Assembly (NCBI GenBank): GCA_964551305.1
Contig: CAZKBT010000048.1
Location: forward strand, 1-22,498
Source of the DNA: JBAZDC01 sp041654595
GTDB taxonomy: Bacteria; Pseudomonadota; Gammaproteobacteria; Burkholderiales; Burkholderiaceae_B
Direction: 5' to 3'
DNA length: 22,498 bases
Each line of letters begins with the position of its first letter. Within the stretch, counting starts at the first letter, position 1. Below the pieces are notes generated by a model. It was not told the origin of the DNA, made no database searches, and worked only from the letters and a program-made list of their open reading frames with translations. The position numbers and the translations under genes are program-made. Positions 13,894-21,991 of the stretch are shown here, one piece after another.

Positions 13894-14409
13894 ATGCATC
13901 GTCCACCTGCTTTCACCCCCGCTTCCAGCTATGCCGGGCGCTGGCGCCGCTTCGCCTGCATGATGTACGAAGGCATATTGCTTTTCGGCGTCGTCTTTCT
14001 GGCCGGCTATCTATTCGATACCCTGACCCAGAGCCGCAACGCGATGATGTTTCGGCATGGACGCCAGGCGTTCCTGTTTCTCGCCGTCGGCGTCTATTTC
14101 CTGCTTTCCTGGAGGACGCGCGGCCAGACCCTGCCGATGAAAACCTGGAACATCCGCCTGCTGGACCGCGAAGGCCGGGTGCCCGCCTTCGGCGTGTTGC
14201 TTTCCCGCTACTTGCTGATGTGGCCGGTTCCTTTGCTGGCCGCCGGACTGGTGCTGCTGGCTTCGCGCCAGACAGGCTACGCCTCCACCGATTTGTTGAT
14301 CGTTTTCACGCCGTTCACCCTGTTTCTCTGGACCTGGATCGATCCCGACAAGCAATTCCTGCACGACAGAATACTGGGAACGCGCTTGGTCAATGTGGTC
14401 AAGCCTTGA
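13894..14409 (+). CDS. RDD family membrane protein
   Basis: This is a 171-aa inner-membrane protein. The N-terminal SSYAGRWRRFACMMYEGILLF carries the conserved Arg pair of the RDD domain (Pfam RDD), although the usual first Asp is replaced by Tyr-Glu. Three or four hydrophobic segments follow (about 25-45, 62-78, 112-130, 138-152). KTWNIRLLD and the C-terminal DPDKQFLHDRILGTRLV match the family end, where the second Asp is retained. Members are poorly characterised; some influence ion homeostasis. The frame is open from 13828, but ATG 13894 directly precedes the conserved part. Its 5' neighbour is the 61-aa gene on the same strand (156-bp gap). Confidence 0.82.
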   Translation: MHRPPAFTPASSYAGRWRRFACMMYEGILLFGVVFLAGYLFDTLTQSRNAMMFRHGRQAFLFLAVGVYFLLSWRTRGQTLPMKTWNIRLLDREGRVPAFGVLLSRYLLMWPVPLLAAGLVLLASRQTGYASTDLLIVFTPFTLFLWTWIDPDKQFLHDRILGTRLVNVVKP

Positions 14410-14415
14410 CCACAT

Positions 14416-14435
14416 CCTAGTATAAACCCTAGTGT
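14416..14435 (+). promoter_or_regulatory. Direct repeat CCTAGTRT with paired CTAG, upstream of the ligase-like gene
   Basis: CCTAGTAT (14416-14423) and CCTAGTGT (14428-14435) are spaced 12 bp apart, giving CTAG-N8-CTAG. A TATAGGGATT further on (14452-14461) partly mirrors AACCCTA. It sits between the RDD stop and the AMP-binding gene; a regulator site is possible, with no known factor to name. Confidence 0.35.
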
Positions 14436-14541
14436 TTTTGGCTTTCTATCGTATAGGGATTGCACAGAATTCGCTTGTCCGTCATCCTTGAGGCTCTATG
14501 CCACTTGCGCCAGCCACCTAGCACACAGTCGAACATAAACA

Positions 14542-15876
14542 ATGAATGACCAATACGCGGAGCTGTACTCGTCTTACCAGTGGCTAGTCCCGTCGCAATT
14601 CAACATTGCCCAAGCATGCGCGCATCGCTGGGCCGACAATCCCCTGGACGGCCGGCGCGTCGCCGTTTTCCACGAGAACGAACAGGGACAGCGTGACGTC
14701 TGGACCTACTCCCGCCTGTCCGAAACCGCCGGCCGCCTGGCCAACGGCTTATTGAAAATGGGCGTGCAGCCCGGCGACCGGGTCGCGCTGATCATGAGCC
14801 AGCGCCCCGAATACGTCGTCGCGTGCATGGCCGTGCTCAGCGTAGGCGCCGTGGCCCTGCCTTTGCCGGCCTTTTCCGAGCCCGGCCACATCGTCTCCTG
14901 TCTGCGCGACGCGATGCCGCGCGTGGGCGTGGTCGATGAAATCACCGGCCCCGGCGTGCTGGCGGCGCAGAACAAATATCCATTCATGAATCAGGTCATC
15001 GCCCTGAATCTCGAGCACGAGGCCGCCATACCCTGGCGCACGCTGCTGGCGCGCCAGCCCGCGGCGTTCAAACCCATGCCCACGCTTTCCCATGCGCCCG
15101 CCCTGCTGCTTTACGAGCCGGCGGGAACACCCTCTCCGCGCGGCAAGCTGTTGCCGCACCGCAGCCTGATCGGCAATCTTCCCGGCTTCGTCGCCGCGCA
15201 GAATTGGTTTCCGGTCAAAAACGACGTGTTCTGGACGCCCAACAGCTGGCAGCATGGCGACGGCCTGATGTTCGGCCTGCTGCCCGCCTTGTATTTCGGC
15301 CATCCCATCGTGAATGCGCCCGGCCGATTCTCGGCCGAGCGGGCCTTCGATCTCATTGCGCGCCACCAGGTGACCAACTGCTATCTGACCGGCGCCCAAG
15401 TCAACGCCCTGGCCACGGCCGGCTTGGACCCAAGCGTTTCCAGCCCCGGCCGGGCCCGATTGCGCGCCTTGTCAGTCGGCGGCGAGCCCCTGGACCAGGA
15501 CGCCACGGCGTGGTGCGCGGAACATCTGGGCGTCGCGCCCAATCTGTTCTACGGTCAGGCCCGGACCGGCATGATCATCGGCAACAGCTACCTCAAATGG
15601 CCGGCCAAGCCCTCGAGCCTGGGCCGGCCCTATCCAGGCCATCGCGTCGCCCTGCTGGACAAATACGGCACCCCCTGCCCCGTCGGCGTCGTCGGGGAAA
15701 TCGTCGTCAATCAGCATGACGTCCACGGCGACATCGATCCCGCCTTGTTCCTGGGATACTGGCAGAAGGACCTGGGCCAGGCCGTGCTTCCCAACGAAAA
15801 CTGGCAGCAGACGGGAGAGCTCGCCGTGATAGACCAGGACGGCTATTACTGGTACCAGGGCCGCAAAGGCGCTTGA
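14542..15876 (+). CDS. Acyl-CoA synthetase homologue lacking catalytic motifs and the C-terminal domain (likely pseudoenzyme)
   Basis: This 444-aa protein belongs to the AMP-binding (ANL) superfamily: YSSYQWLVPSQFNIAQACAHRW at the start (the family's fatty-acyl/acetyl-CoA ligase type), then WTYSRLSETAGRLANGLLKMGVQPGDRVA, and GRPYPGHRVALLD. Active relatives make acyl-AMP and then acyl-CoA. Here the phosphate-binding motif usually like YTSGTTGxPKG reads YEPAGTPSPRG (191-201), the FGQTE motif is YGQARTG (337-343), the TGD motif is TGE (424-426), and the chain stops at YQGRKGA just where the hinge and the C-terminal domain with the catalytic Lys should begin. Only 42 bp separate the stop from hslO, so no detached C-terminal domain exists downstream. 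The long intact frame with normal codon use argues against recent decay. Confidence 0.85.
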   Translation: MNDQYAELYSSYQWLVPSQFNIAQACAHRWADNPLDGRRVAVFHENEQGQRDVWTYSRLSETAGRLANGLLKMGVQPGDRVALIMSQRPEYVVACMAVLSVGAVALPLPAFSEPGHIVSCLRDAMPRVGVVDEITGPGVLAAQNKYPFMNQVIALNLEHEAAIPWRTLLARQPAAFKPMPTLSHAPALLLYEPAGTPSPRGKLLPHRSLIGNLPGFVAAQNWFPVKNDVFWTPNSWQHGDGLMFGLLPALYFGHPIVNAPGRFSAERAFDLIARHQVTNCYLTGAQVNALATAGLDPSVSSPGRARLRALSVGGEPLDQDATAWCAEHLGVAPNLFYGQARTGMIIGNSYLKWPAKPSSLGRPYPGHRVALLDKYGTPCPVGVVGEIVVNQHDVHGDIDPALFLGYWQKDLGQAVLPNENWQQTGELAVIDQDGYYWYQGRKGA

Positions 15877-15918
15877 CGCGAAGCGCGCCCGGAAAACGTT
15901 ATGCGTTAAAATTCCGTC

Positions 15919-16854
15919 ATGACGGATCAACTCAAAAAATACCTGTTGCCGGACCACACGGCGCGGATACAGGCGGTCAAGCTGACCGATGCATGGCAAG
16001 CCGGCCTTGAGCACCAACATTACCCAGCCTGTGTGCAAACGCTATTGGGCGAACTCCTCGCCGCGGCGGTACTGCTGACGTCCAACATCAAGTTCGACGG
16101 CACGCTGGTGCTACAATTGCAGGGCGACGGCCCGATCGCGCTCATCGTGGTCGAATGCACGGCCGACCTGAACATACGGGCGACGGTCACCCTGCGCGAG
16201 GGCCACGACGTTCCAGCCGACGGCACCCTTCAGAACCTGCTCAACACCCACGGCGAAGGCCGCTTCGTCGTGATCCTGGACCCCAGGCAGCGCGACGCCG
16301 CCATGCAACCCTATCAAGGCATCGTGCCCTTGGAGGGCACCACCGTGGCCCAGGTGCTCGAGCACTACATGCGCAGCTCAGAGCAGCTGGACACCCGCCT
16401 GTGGCTGGCCGCCGACGCGCGGCACAGCGCCGGCTTGCTGATACAGCGGCTGCCCGATCAAGGCGGCAAGGTCGATCGCAATGCCGCGACCAGCCAAGAA
16501 TCCTGGGAACGGCTCACGATATTGGCCGACACCGTCAAGCGCGACGAATTGATCGCGCTGGATACCGACACGGTCATCAAGCGCCTGTTCTGGGAAGAAG
16601 AGCTACTGCTTTTCGATCCGGAAAAAGTGGTCTGGCACTGCCCATGCAACCGCGAACGCGTCGCGAACATGCTGGTCATGCTGGGCGCCGACGAAGTCGC
16701 CTCCATCCTGGTGGAGCGGTCGCGCATCGACATCGCCTGCAATTTTTGCGGCAAGCCCTATCAGTTCGATGCGGTGGACTGCGCGCAGTTGTTCGTCGAT
16801 GCCGGCAGCGCGGCGCCCGCTCAAGCGTCGAACACGTCTCTATCCATCCACTAG
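15919..16854 (+). CDS. hslO: Redox-regulated chaperone Hsp33
   Basis: Hsp33 is a cytosolic holdase activated by oxidative unfolding. The 311-aa protein has the usual N-terminal substrate-binding domain (ELLAAAVLLTSNIKFDGTLVLQLQGDGP region, 45-72) and the C-terminal redox switch with zinc-binding cysteines in CPC (241, 243) and CNFC (274, 277), all four present. VERSRIDIACNFCGKPYQF is diagnostic. The last 17 residues form a short Ala/Ser tail. ATG 15919 matches the family start; no obvious Shine-Dalgarno is visible. It lies 42 bp after the ligase-like gene, so they may share a transcript. Confidence 0.95.
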   Translation: MTDQLKKYLLPDHTARIQAVKLTDAWQAGLEHQHYPACVQTLLGELLAAAVLLTSNIKFDGTLVLQLQGDGPIALIVVECTADLNIRATVTLREGHDVPADGTLQNLLNTHGEGRFVVILDPRQRDAAMQPYQGIVPLEGTTVAQVLEHYMRSSEQLDTRLWLAADARHSAGLLIQRLPDQGGKVDRNAATSQESWERLTILADTVKRDELIALDTDTVIKRLFWEEELLLFDPEKVVWHCPCNRERVANMLVMLGADEVASILVERSRIDIACNFCGKPYQFDAVDCAQLFVDAGSAAPAQASNTSLSIH

Positions 16855-16902
16855 CAATCTCCACAATCGACGGCAGAGCCGGGGGCGGGCACACTGTCTC
16901 CC

Positions 16903-17979
16903 ATGCCTACCCTATCCCGTCTCGCACGGCCCGCGCACGGCCGCGCCTTCGCGCGCGAGCGCCGGCCATTCCGCCCTTGGCGCCGATCCGGCCAATCGGG
17001 CGCAAGCGCCGTCGAATTCGCGATCGTCGCCATCCCGCTGTGGCTGGCCGCGCTGGGCGGCATCGAAATCGCGCACTGGTTCAGCGTCAGGCAGGCCGTC
17101 AGCCTCGCCTTGCTGGAAGCCGCCAGGGCCGCCTCGGTCGCACACGCCAAGCCCGAGGTGATCGAGCACGCGTTCGAGCAGGCTTTGCTGCCCCTGTTCG
17201 CGGGCACGGACCAGACGCAGACGCAGCGGCGCCTGGCGGACGCGTTGCGGCAGCGCAAAGAAGCCACCGGCCAAGCGCCCTGGCGCATCGTCATCCACTC
17301 GCCCCCCGCGTCGGCCTACGCCGATTACGCCCAGCCCCATCTTGCCATCGACGGCCTGGCGACCATCGACAACCACTACCAGCAGGAACAGGACGAACGC
17401 TATCGCCGCCAGGGCTGGACCGACGGCAAAGGCCCGCTTTCGCAACTGACCATCTTCCAAGCCAATACGCTGGATCTGACGCTGACATATTTGCATCAGC
17501 CAGCGCTGCCGGGCCTGTCCGGCCTGCTCGCCCAGCTCGTTCCCGCGACACAGCCCTATGCCCAGGCCGCCCTGCGCCAGGGCTATTTACCCATGACACG
17601 CTCCTTGAGCCTGATCATGCAATCGCATCCCGTCGACTGGCCGTCGCCGCCCGGCGGAAAGATCGTGCATGCGAACGACCGCCGCGCGGCTGAATCCGTC
17701 GCCCATTCGTACACCGGCCAGCAAGCGTGCGCCGGCGCCTGGTGCCTGCATCCTCTTGACCGATCCCGATCCGGCACGCCCGTCTCGGCAAACGTACCCG
17801 CATCGCCGCTGCCGGGCGCCGATGGCGCGCGCCACCCCGCCCCGATGCCTTCCGCGCCCGCCTCCGGGCACAGCCCTGCGCCCGCCGGCGGTCATGTCGC
17901 GAACGGTGGCTCTGTCGCCTCGGCGGAAACCCAAATGGATATCTTATGCGGCGTCACGCTGTGCTGCGGCCAAGACTGA
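16903..17979 (+). CDS. Orphan TadE-like pseudopilin with long C-terminal extension
   Basis: Residues 31-75 form a TadE-like N-terminal region: a basic leader, then SGASAVEFAIVAIPLWLAAL. Gly33 followed by four residues and Glu38-Phe39 matches the G/XXXXE(F/Y) processing site of Tad-type prepilins and pseudopilins, and 38-57 is a single TM helix. TadE proteins are minor components of Flp/Tad pilus or secretion machines. At 358 aa it is about twice the usual TadE length; the remainder is probably extracytoplasmic, with a Pro/Ala/Ser-rich stretch near 285-340 and a final DILCGVTLCCGQD containing three cysteines. No other tad, rcp or flp gene is in the window. ATG 16903 is 48 bp after hslO. The gene converges on ftsB. 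Family membership of the N-terminus is fairly sure; the function of the rest is unknown. Confidence 0.72.
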   Translation: MPTLSRLARPAHGRAFARERRPFRPWRRSGQSGASAVEFAIVAIPLWLAALGGIEIAHWFSVRQAVSLALLEAARAASVAHAKPEVIEHAFEQALLPLFAGTDQTQTQRRLADALRQRKEATGQAPWRIVIHSPPASAYADYAQPHLAIDGLATIDNHYQQEQDERYRRQGWTDGKGPLSQLTIFQANTLDLTLTYLHQPALPGLSGLLAQLVPATQPYAQAALRQGYLPMTRSLSLIMQSHPVDWPSPPGGKIVHANDRRAAESVAHSYTGQQACAGAWCLHPLDRSRSGTPVSANVPASPLPGADGARHPAPMPSAPASGHSPAPAGGHVANGGSVASAETQMDILCGVTLCCGQD

Positions 17980-18033
17980 AGCGGCGAACCCACGCCAGGC
18001 AGGCGCAACGGCGTGAAGACGGCCGTTCTTGGC

Positions 18034-18384
18034 TCAACGCGGCGGCCTGGCCCCGTTCGGACGGGCGGCGCCTCGCGCTGCCGGCGGCGACTTGAGTTCG
18101 GGTTCCTGTTCGTGCGGGCCCAGGATCTGGACGAATATCTCGCCTTCTTTGATCATGCCGAGCTCGCCGCGCGCGCGCTCTTCGATGGCCTGCGTGCCCG
18201 ACTTCAGGTCCTGGACCTCGGCCTGCAGCGCGTCATTGCGCGCCGTCAAGGCTTCATGCTCTTCTTTCTGGCTGGCCACTTGCTGCTCGAGCTCATGCAC
18301 GCGCGCCCACCCGCCCTTGCCCCACCAAAGCGGGTACTGGAAAGCGAGCGTCAACAGCACCAATACGAAGAATAACAGTCGCAT
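18034..18384 (-). CDS. ftsB: Cell division protein FtsB
   Basis: FtsB is a bitopic divisome protein that forms the FtsQLB complex and signals septal peptidoglycan synthesis. The start MRLLFFVLVLLTLAFQYPLWWGKGGW combines a TM helix (2-20) with the conserved YPLWWGKGG motif. Residues 27-65 are a coiled coil (VHELEQQVASQKEEHEALTA), followed by the ERARGELGMIKEGEIFVQIL block. The end is a Pro/Arg-rich tail. I use ATG 18384 (116 aa); a GTG at 18402 in frame adds six residues but falls inside a large palindrome. It lies downstream of eno on the same strand, the common betaproteobacterial arrangement. Confidence 0.93.
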   Translation of the reverse strand: MRLLFFVLVLLTLAFQYPLWWGKGGWARVHELEQQVASQKEEHEALTARNDALQAEVQDLKSGTQAIEERARGELGMIKEGEIFVQILGPHEQEPELKSPPAARGAARPNGARPPR

Positions 18385-18400
18385 GAATCGCGCAAGAAAC

Positions 18401-18422
18401 ACCCGGCCCGCGCGGGCCGGGT
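18401..18422. repeat. Perfect 22-bp GC palindrome between eno and ftsB
   Basis: ACCCGGCCCGC is followed directly by its reverse complement. In the eno-ftsB transcript it would fold into a very stable hairpin, then GTTTCTT. It starts 11 bp after the eno stop and ends 17 bp before the ftsB ATG. It could attenuate read-through or stabilise eno mRNA. Confidence 0.7.
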
Positions 18423-18432
18423 CATAGGGAAA

Positions 18433-19719
18433 TCAACGCAGGTTGTAGAATGCGTCGCGGCCCGGATAGGACGCAACCTCGGCAAGCTCTTCCTCGATGC
18501 GCAGCAGCTGGTTGTACTTGGCCATGCGATCCGAGCGCGACAGCGACCCGGTCTTGATCTGCATGGCATTCGTGGCAACCGCGATGTCGGCGATCGTGGA
18601 GTCCTCGGTCTCGCCCGAGCGATGGGAGATGACGGCGGTGTATCCCGCGCGCTTGGCCATTTCGATGGCGGCGAACGTTTCGGTCAGGGTGCCGATCTGG
18701 TTGATCTTGATGAGGATGGAATTGGCGATGCCCTGGTCGATGCCCTGCTTGAGAATCTTGGTGTTGGTGACGAACAGGTCATCACCCACCAGTTGGACCT
18801 TCTTGCCCAACAGGTCGGACAGCGTTTTCCAGCCTTCCCAGTCGTTTTCCGCCATGCCGTCCTCGATGCTGATGATGGGGTATTTGTCGCACCAGGTTCC
18901 CAGCAGGTGGGCGAAATCCTGTGAGGTCAGGGAAATGCCGCCTTCGCCCGCCAAATGGTATTTGCCGTCGCGGTAGAACTCGGAGCTGGCGCAATCCAGC
19001 CCCAGGGCGATCTGCGAGCCCGCTTCGTAGCCGGCCTCGGCGATCGCCTGCAGAATCAGCTGGATGGCCGCTTCGTGATTGGCCACACTGGGCGCGAAGC
19101 CACCCTCGTCGCCGACCGCCGTGGACATGCCCTGCTTATGCAGTATCTTTTTCAGCGCGTGAAAGACTTCGGCGCCCATGCGCAGCGATTCGCGAAAGCT
19201 GGTGGCGCCGATGGGCAGGATCATGAATTCCTGCATGTCCAGGGAATTGTTGGCGTGCGCGCCGCCATTGATGACGTTCATCATGGGCACCGGCATTTGC
19301 AAGGGGCCGCTGCCGCCGAAATAACGGTACAGGGACAAGCCCGAGTCGTCGGCCGCGGCGCGGGCCACCGCCATGCTGGCGGCCAGAATGGCGTTGGCGC
19401 CGAGGCGGCCCTTGGCCTCGGTGCCGTCCAGATCGATCAAGGTCCGATCCACGAACGTTTGTTCCTGCGCGTCCAGGCCCATCAAGGCTTCGGAAATTTC
19501 AGTATTCAGATTTTCCACGGCTTGCAGCACGCCTTTGCCGAGATAGCGGTCGGCATCACCGTCGCGCAATTCGATGGCTTCCCGCGAACCGGTGGACGCG
19601 CCCGAGGGCACGGCGGCACGGCCCATGGCGCCGGATTCCAGCAACACGTCGCATTCGACGGTGGGGTTGCCGCGCGAATCCAGTATTTCGCGACCAATGA
19701 TATCTACGATAGCACTCAT
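18433..19719 (-). CDS. eno: Enolase (phosphopyruvate hydratase)
   Basis: Enolase interconverts 2-phosphoglycerate and phosphoenolpyruvate in glycolysis and is an RNA degradosome partner in some proteobacteria. The 428-aa protein is full length. It starts MSAIVDIIGREILDSRGNPT and has Glu205 in VGDEGGFAP, Mg ligands Asp242 (LDCA), Glu286 (SIEDG) and Asp313 (VGDD), catalytic Lys338 in the signature ILIKINQIGTLTET, and SHRSGETED (365-373). AGGACAG lies about 8 nt before ATG 19719. Downstream ftsB follows after 48 bp and a palindrome. Upstream is the MarR gene, 133 bp away, where kdsA would be the expected neighbour. Confidence 0.98.
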   Translation of the reverse strand: MSAIVDIIGREILDSRGNPTVECDVLLESGAMGRAAVPSGASTGSREAIELRDGDADRYLGKGVLQAVENLNTEISEALMGLDAQEQTFVDRTLIDLDGTEAKGRLGANAILAASMAVARAAADDSGLSLYRYFGGSGPLQMPVPMMNVINGGAHANNSLDMQEFMILPIGATSFRESLRMGAEVFHALKKILHKQGMSTAVGDEGGFAPSVANHEAAIQLILQAIAEAGYEAGSQIALGLDCASSEFYRDGKYHLAGEGGISLTSQDFAHLLGTWCDKYPIISIEDGMAENDWEGWKTLSDLLGKKVQLVGDDLFVTNTKILKQGIDQGIANSILIKINQIGTLTETFAAIEMAKRAGYTAVISHRSGETEDSTIADIAVATNAMQIKTGSLSRSDRMAKYNQLLRIEEELAEVASYPGRDAFYNLR

Positions 19720-19752
19720 AATATTGACTGTCCTGCCTGAATGGATGAATAA

Positions 19753-19765
19753 ATCTAGTCTAGAT
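19753..19765. repeat. Palindrome ATCTAG-T-CTAGAT upstream of eno
   Basis: A perfect 13-bp palindrome with two CTAG tetranucleotides sits 34 bp before the eno start, in the likely promoter or leader. It could be an operator for eno. No clear -35/-10 pair could be assigned around it. Confidence 0.4.
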
Positions 19766-19852
19766 AACGGACGATGCGGCGCGCATCGGTCATGCTACAT
19801 GCCTGACATGGCTCATATCGTCCTGATTGTACCTGCGCCGGACGCGCTCAGG

Positions 19853-20338
19853 CTATTCATCACGCAAACGTTCCGCATTTTTTGTTTCCGGCGCCTCGGC
19901 GCGCGCGGCATCGGAGGCATCCGTCAAGCGGCTTTCCAGTTCGCGAAGCAGGCTTCCGAGCTGTTCCATCTGCCCCGGCGAAATGCTGCCGACGGTATTC
20001 TCGATGAAGGCGGCGCGCCTGGGCAGGGCCTCGTTCACCACGCGCAGTCCCTCCGGGGTCAAGGTCACGATGGTCAGCCTATTGTCCTGGGCATCCCTTT
20101 CGCGCCTGACCCAGCCCAGCTGCTCGATCGATTTGATCAGCCGGGTCAGCGCGGCCGGATCGATGCCCAACCGGGCCGCCAGCGACTTCTGCGACAAATC
20201 GCCTTCCTGATGCAAGGATAGCAGGATGCGCCAGCGCGACGCCGAATGGCCGATATGGGCATAGAATGCCGCCTGCATGGCCCGATACGTTCGGCCCAGC
20301 TGCTGCATCAAGAGGAACGGCGGGCTGTCCTGACTCAC
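19853..20338 (-). CDS. MarR-family transcriptional regulator
   Basis: This is a 161-aa winged-helix dimeric repressor. After N-terminal dimerisation residues comes SASRWRILLSLHQEGDLSQK (32-51), the recognition helix region LAARLGIDPAALTRLIKSIE (53-72), and the wing RRERDAQDNRLTIVTLTPEG (78-97) with the Asp-x-Arg core typical of MarR. The C-terminal helix (120-140) dimerises; the last 20 residues are polar. The start is GTG 20338, overlapping the exporter stop by 4 bp (GTGA), so translation is coupled to the exporter. It most likely represses the exporter operon and releases it on binding a drug or phenolic ligand; this is inferred from gene pairing. Confidence 0.9.
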   Translation of the reverse strand: MSQDSPPFLLMQQLGRTYRAMQAAFYAHIGHSASRWRILLSLHQEGDLSQKSLAARLGIDPAALTRLIKSIEQLGWVRRERDAQDNRLTIVTLTPEGLRVVNEALPRRAAFIENTVGSISPGQMEQLGSLLRELESRLTDASDAARAEAPETKNAERLRDE

Positions 20339-21966
20339 GCTTCGTCCTTGGATGCCGGCTTGGCATCGTCTTCGGCGCCGGCGGGCTCGGCCGCGTTCGG
20401 GCGGGAAATATTGATGAAGGGGACCCGGTACGTGCCCAGCAAGCCGAACATCGCAACGATAAACACGGCGGCCAGGCCGACGTGAACCGCGCCGATCAGC
20501 ACGTCGCGCGCGGCGGCGATCAGCATGTCCCCATGCATGTTCACACGTTGCAAATGCGCCATGAAGGAGCTTTGCATTTCCGAACTGACCAGCACTTGCG
20601 GATCGGTCAGCATCGACCGCACATCTTGGTCCTGCTGCGCGATCGCCATGTCGCGCACGCCCAGCGCATAGAAATGATTGATCAAGGTTCCCACGATCAC
20701 CGCGCCTATCATGCCGCCCACCATGCGCAGGGATTGCAGCATGGCGGTCGCGATCCCGAACCGCGTCCGTCCCGCCAATTGCTGGGCGAACACCGTCAGA
20801 TTGGGCATGATCAGGCCCAGGCCCAGGCCGGCCATGATCATATAGGCCATCAATTGCCAATGCGCCGTCGAAACGGTGACGAACACCAGCGCCAGGCAAG
20901 CCAGCGACAGGAACACGAACCCAACGTAGAACATATAGTTGCCGTGCTCCAATAGGACCACGACGCGGCTATTGATGACGCTGCCCAAGGTCATGCACAA
21001 CACCAGCGGCGTGATCAACAGTCCGACCTGCTTCGGGCTCATGCCCAATCCGCCTTGAAACAGCAGAGGCAGGTAAAACAGCAATGCGAACATAACGAAG
21101 CCCGAGACGACGGACAAGACGAACAGGGCGGAAAGGCCGCGGTCGCGGAACATGTCCATGGGCAACAGGGGATTGGGACAGCGCTCTTCCCAGTAGACCA
21201 GCGCCATCAACAACAGGACGCCCGCCGTGCCAAGCGCCATCACACCCAGGCTCGCGCCATGGCGAGGCAGGAACTCCACGAACATTTGCCAGCTTCCCAG
21301 CAGCAAGGCGATCAGCAGGGCGCCCAGCCAGTCCAGGCGCATGCCGCCCGTCGGATTCTGCCGTATCCAGGGCAAAAAGCGCCACAGAAATACCAGGCTG
21401 ATCAGGCCTATCGGCAGGTTCACGTAGAACACGAAACGCCAGCCCGCGTACTGCGTCAGCAGGCCGCCCAAGGTGGGCCCGACCGCATTGGCCACGCCGA
21501 AAGCCGAGCTGAACAATATCTGCCAGCGCAATCGCACGCGAGGTTCCGGAAACAGATCGGGCACGCTGGCGAAAGCCGTCCCCACCAGCATGCCGCCGCC
21601 TATGCCCTGCAGGGCGCGCCCGATGACCAGCTGGAGCATGCTGCTGGACATGCTGCAAAAGACCGACGCGCTGACGAACAGAATGACGGAGGTCACGACG
21701 AACGGCTTGCGGCCGTAGAAGTCGCCGAGCCGGCCAAAGATGGGAATGGTGATGACGGACGTCAGAAGATAAGCGGTGCCCACCCAGGCGTAGAGCGAGA
21801 AACCGTTCAGTTCCGCCACGATGGTGGGCAGCGCCGTGCCGACCACGGTCTGGTCCACGGCGACGAGCATGAGAACGAAACAGAGCCCTATCGCCGCGGG
21901 AAACGCCTGTCGGGGTGGCAGTGCTTGCGCTGTCCGCCCTGTCCGCTTATCCCGACGCTCGGCCAT
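20335..21966 (-). CDS. DHA2-family (EmrB/QacA) multidrug MFS exporter
   Basis: This is a 543-aa inner-membrane proton antiporter with about 14 TM segments, as in EmrB/QacA. Diagnostic motifs are VAVDQTVVGTALPTIVAEL in TM1 (36-54), motif A GRLGDFYGRKPF (78-89), GRALQGIGGGMLVGTAFASV in TM4, and the motif C region GVANAVGPTLGGLLTQYAGWRFVFYVNLPIG. A long periplasmic loop lies near the C-terminus. ATG 21966 has AAGGA 7 nt upstream; GTG 21981 in frame is less likely. There is no EmrA-type membrane-fusion partner here, so it may act alone or with a remote one. It is followed by a coupled MarR gene and preceded by its own promoter. Substrates cannot be deduced. Confidence 0.93.
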   Translation of the reverse strand: MAERRDKRTGRTAQALPPRQAFPAAIGLCFVLMLVAVDQTVVGTALPTIVAELNGFSLYAWVGTAYLLTSVITIPIFGRLGDFYGRKPFVVTSVILFVSASVFCSMSSSMLQLVIGRALQGIGGGMLVGTAFASVPDLFPEPRVRLRWQILFSSAFGVANAVGPTLGGLLTQYAGWRFVFYVNLPIGLISLVFLWRFLPWIRQNPTGGMRLDWLGALLIALLLGSWQMFVEFLPRHGASLGVMALGTAGVLLLMALVYWEERCPNPLLPMDMFRDRGLSALFVLSVVSGFVMFALLFYLPLLFQGGLGMSPKQVGLLITPLVLCMTLGSVINSRVVVLLEHGNYMFYVGFVFLSLACLALVFVTVSTAHWQLMAYMIMAGLGLGLIMPNLTVFAQQLAGRTRFGIATAMLQSLRMVGGMIGAVIVGTLINHFYALGVRDMAIAQQDQDVRSMLTDPQVLVSSEMQSSFMAHLQRVNMHGDMLIAAARDVLIGAVHVGLAAVFIVAMFGLLGTYRVPFINISRPNAAEPAGAEDDAKPASKDEA

Positions 21967-21991
21967 AGTGGATTCCTTCACCCCAAAATCA

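Noticed and set aside
15877..15918. A frameshift separating the ligase from a C-terminal domain
   Set aside because: Only 42 bp remain before hslO, so the missing domain of about 110 residues cannot be encoded there.
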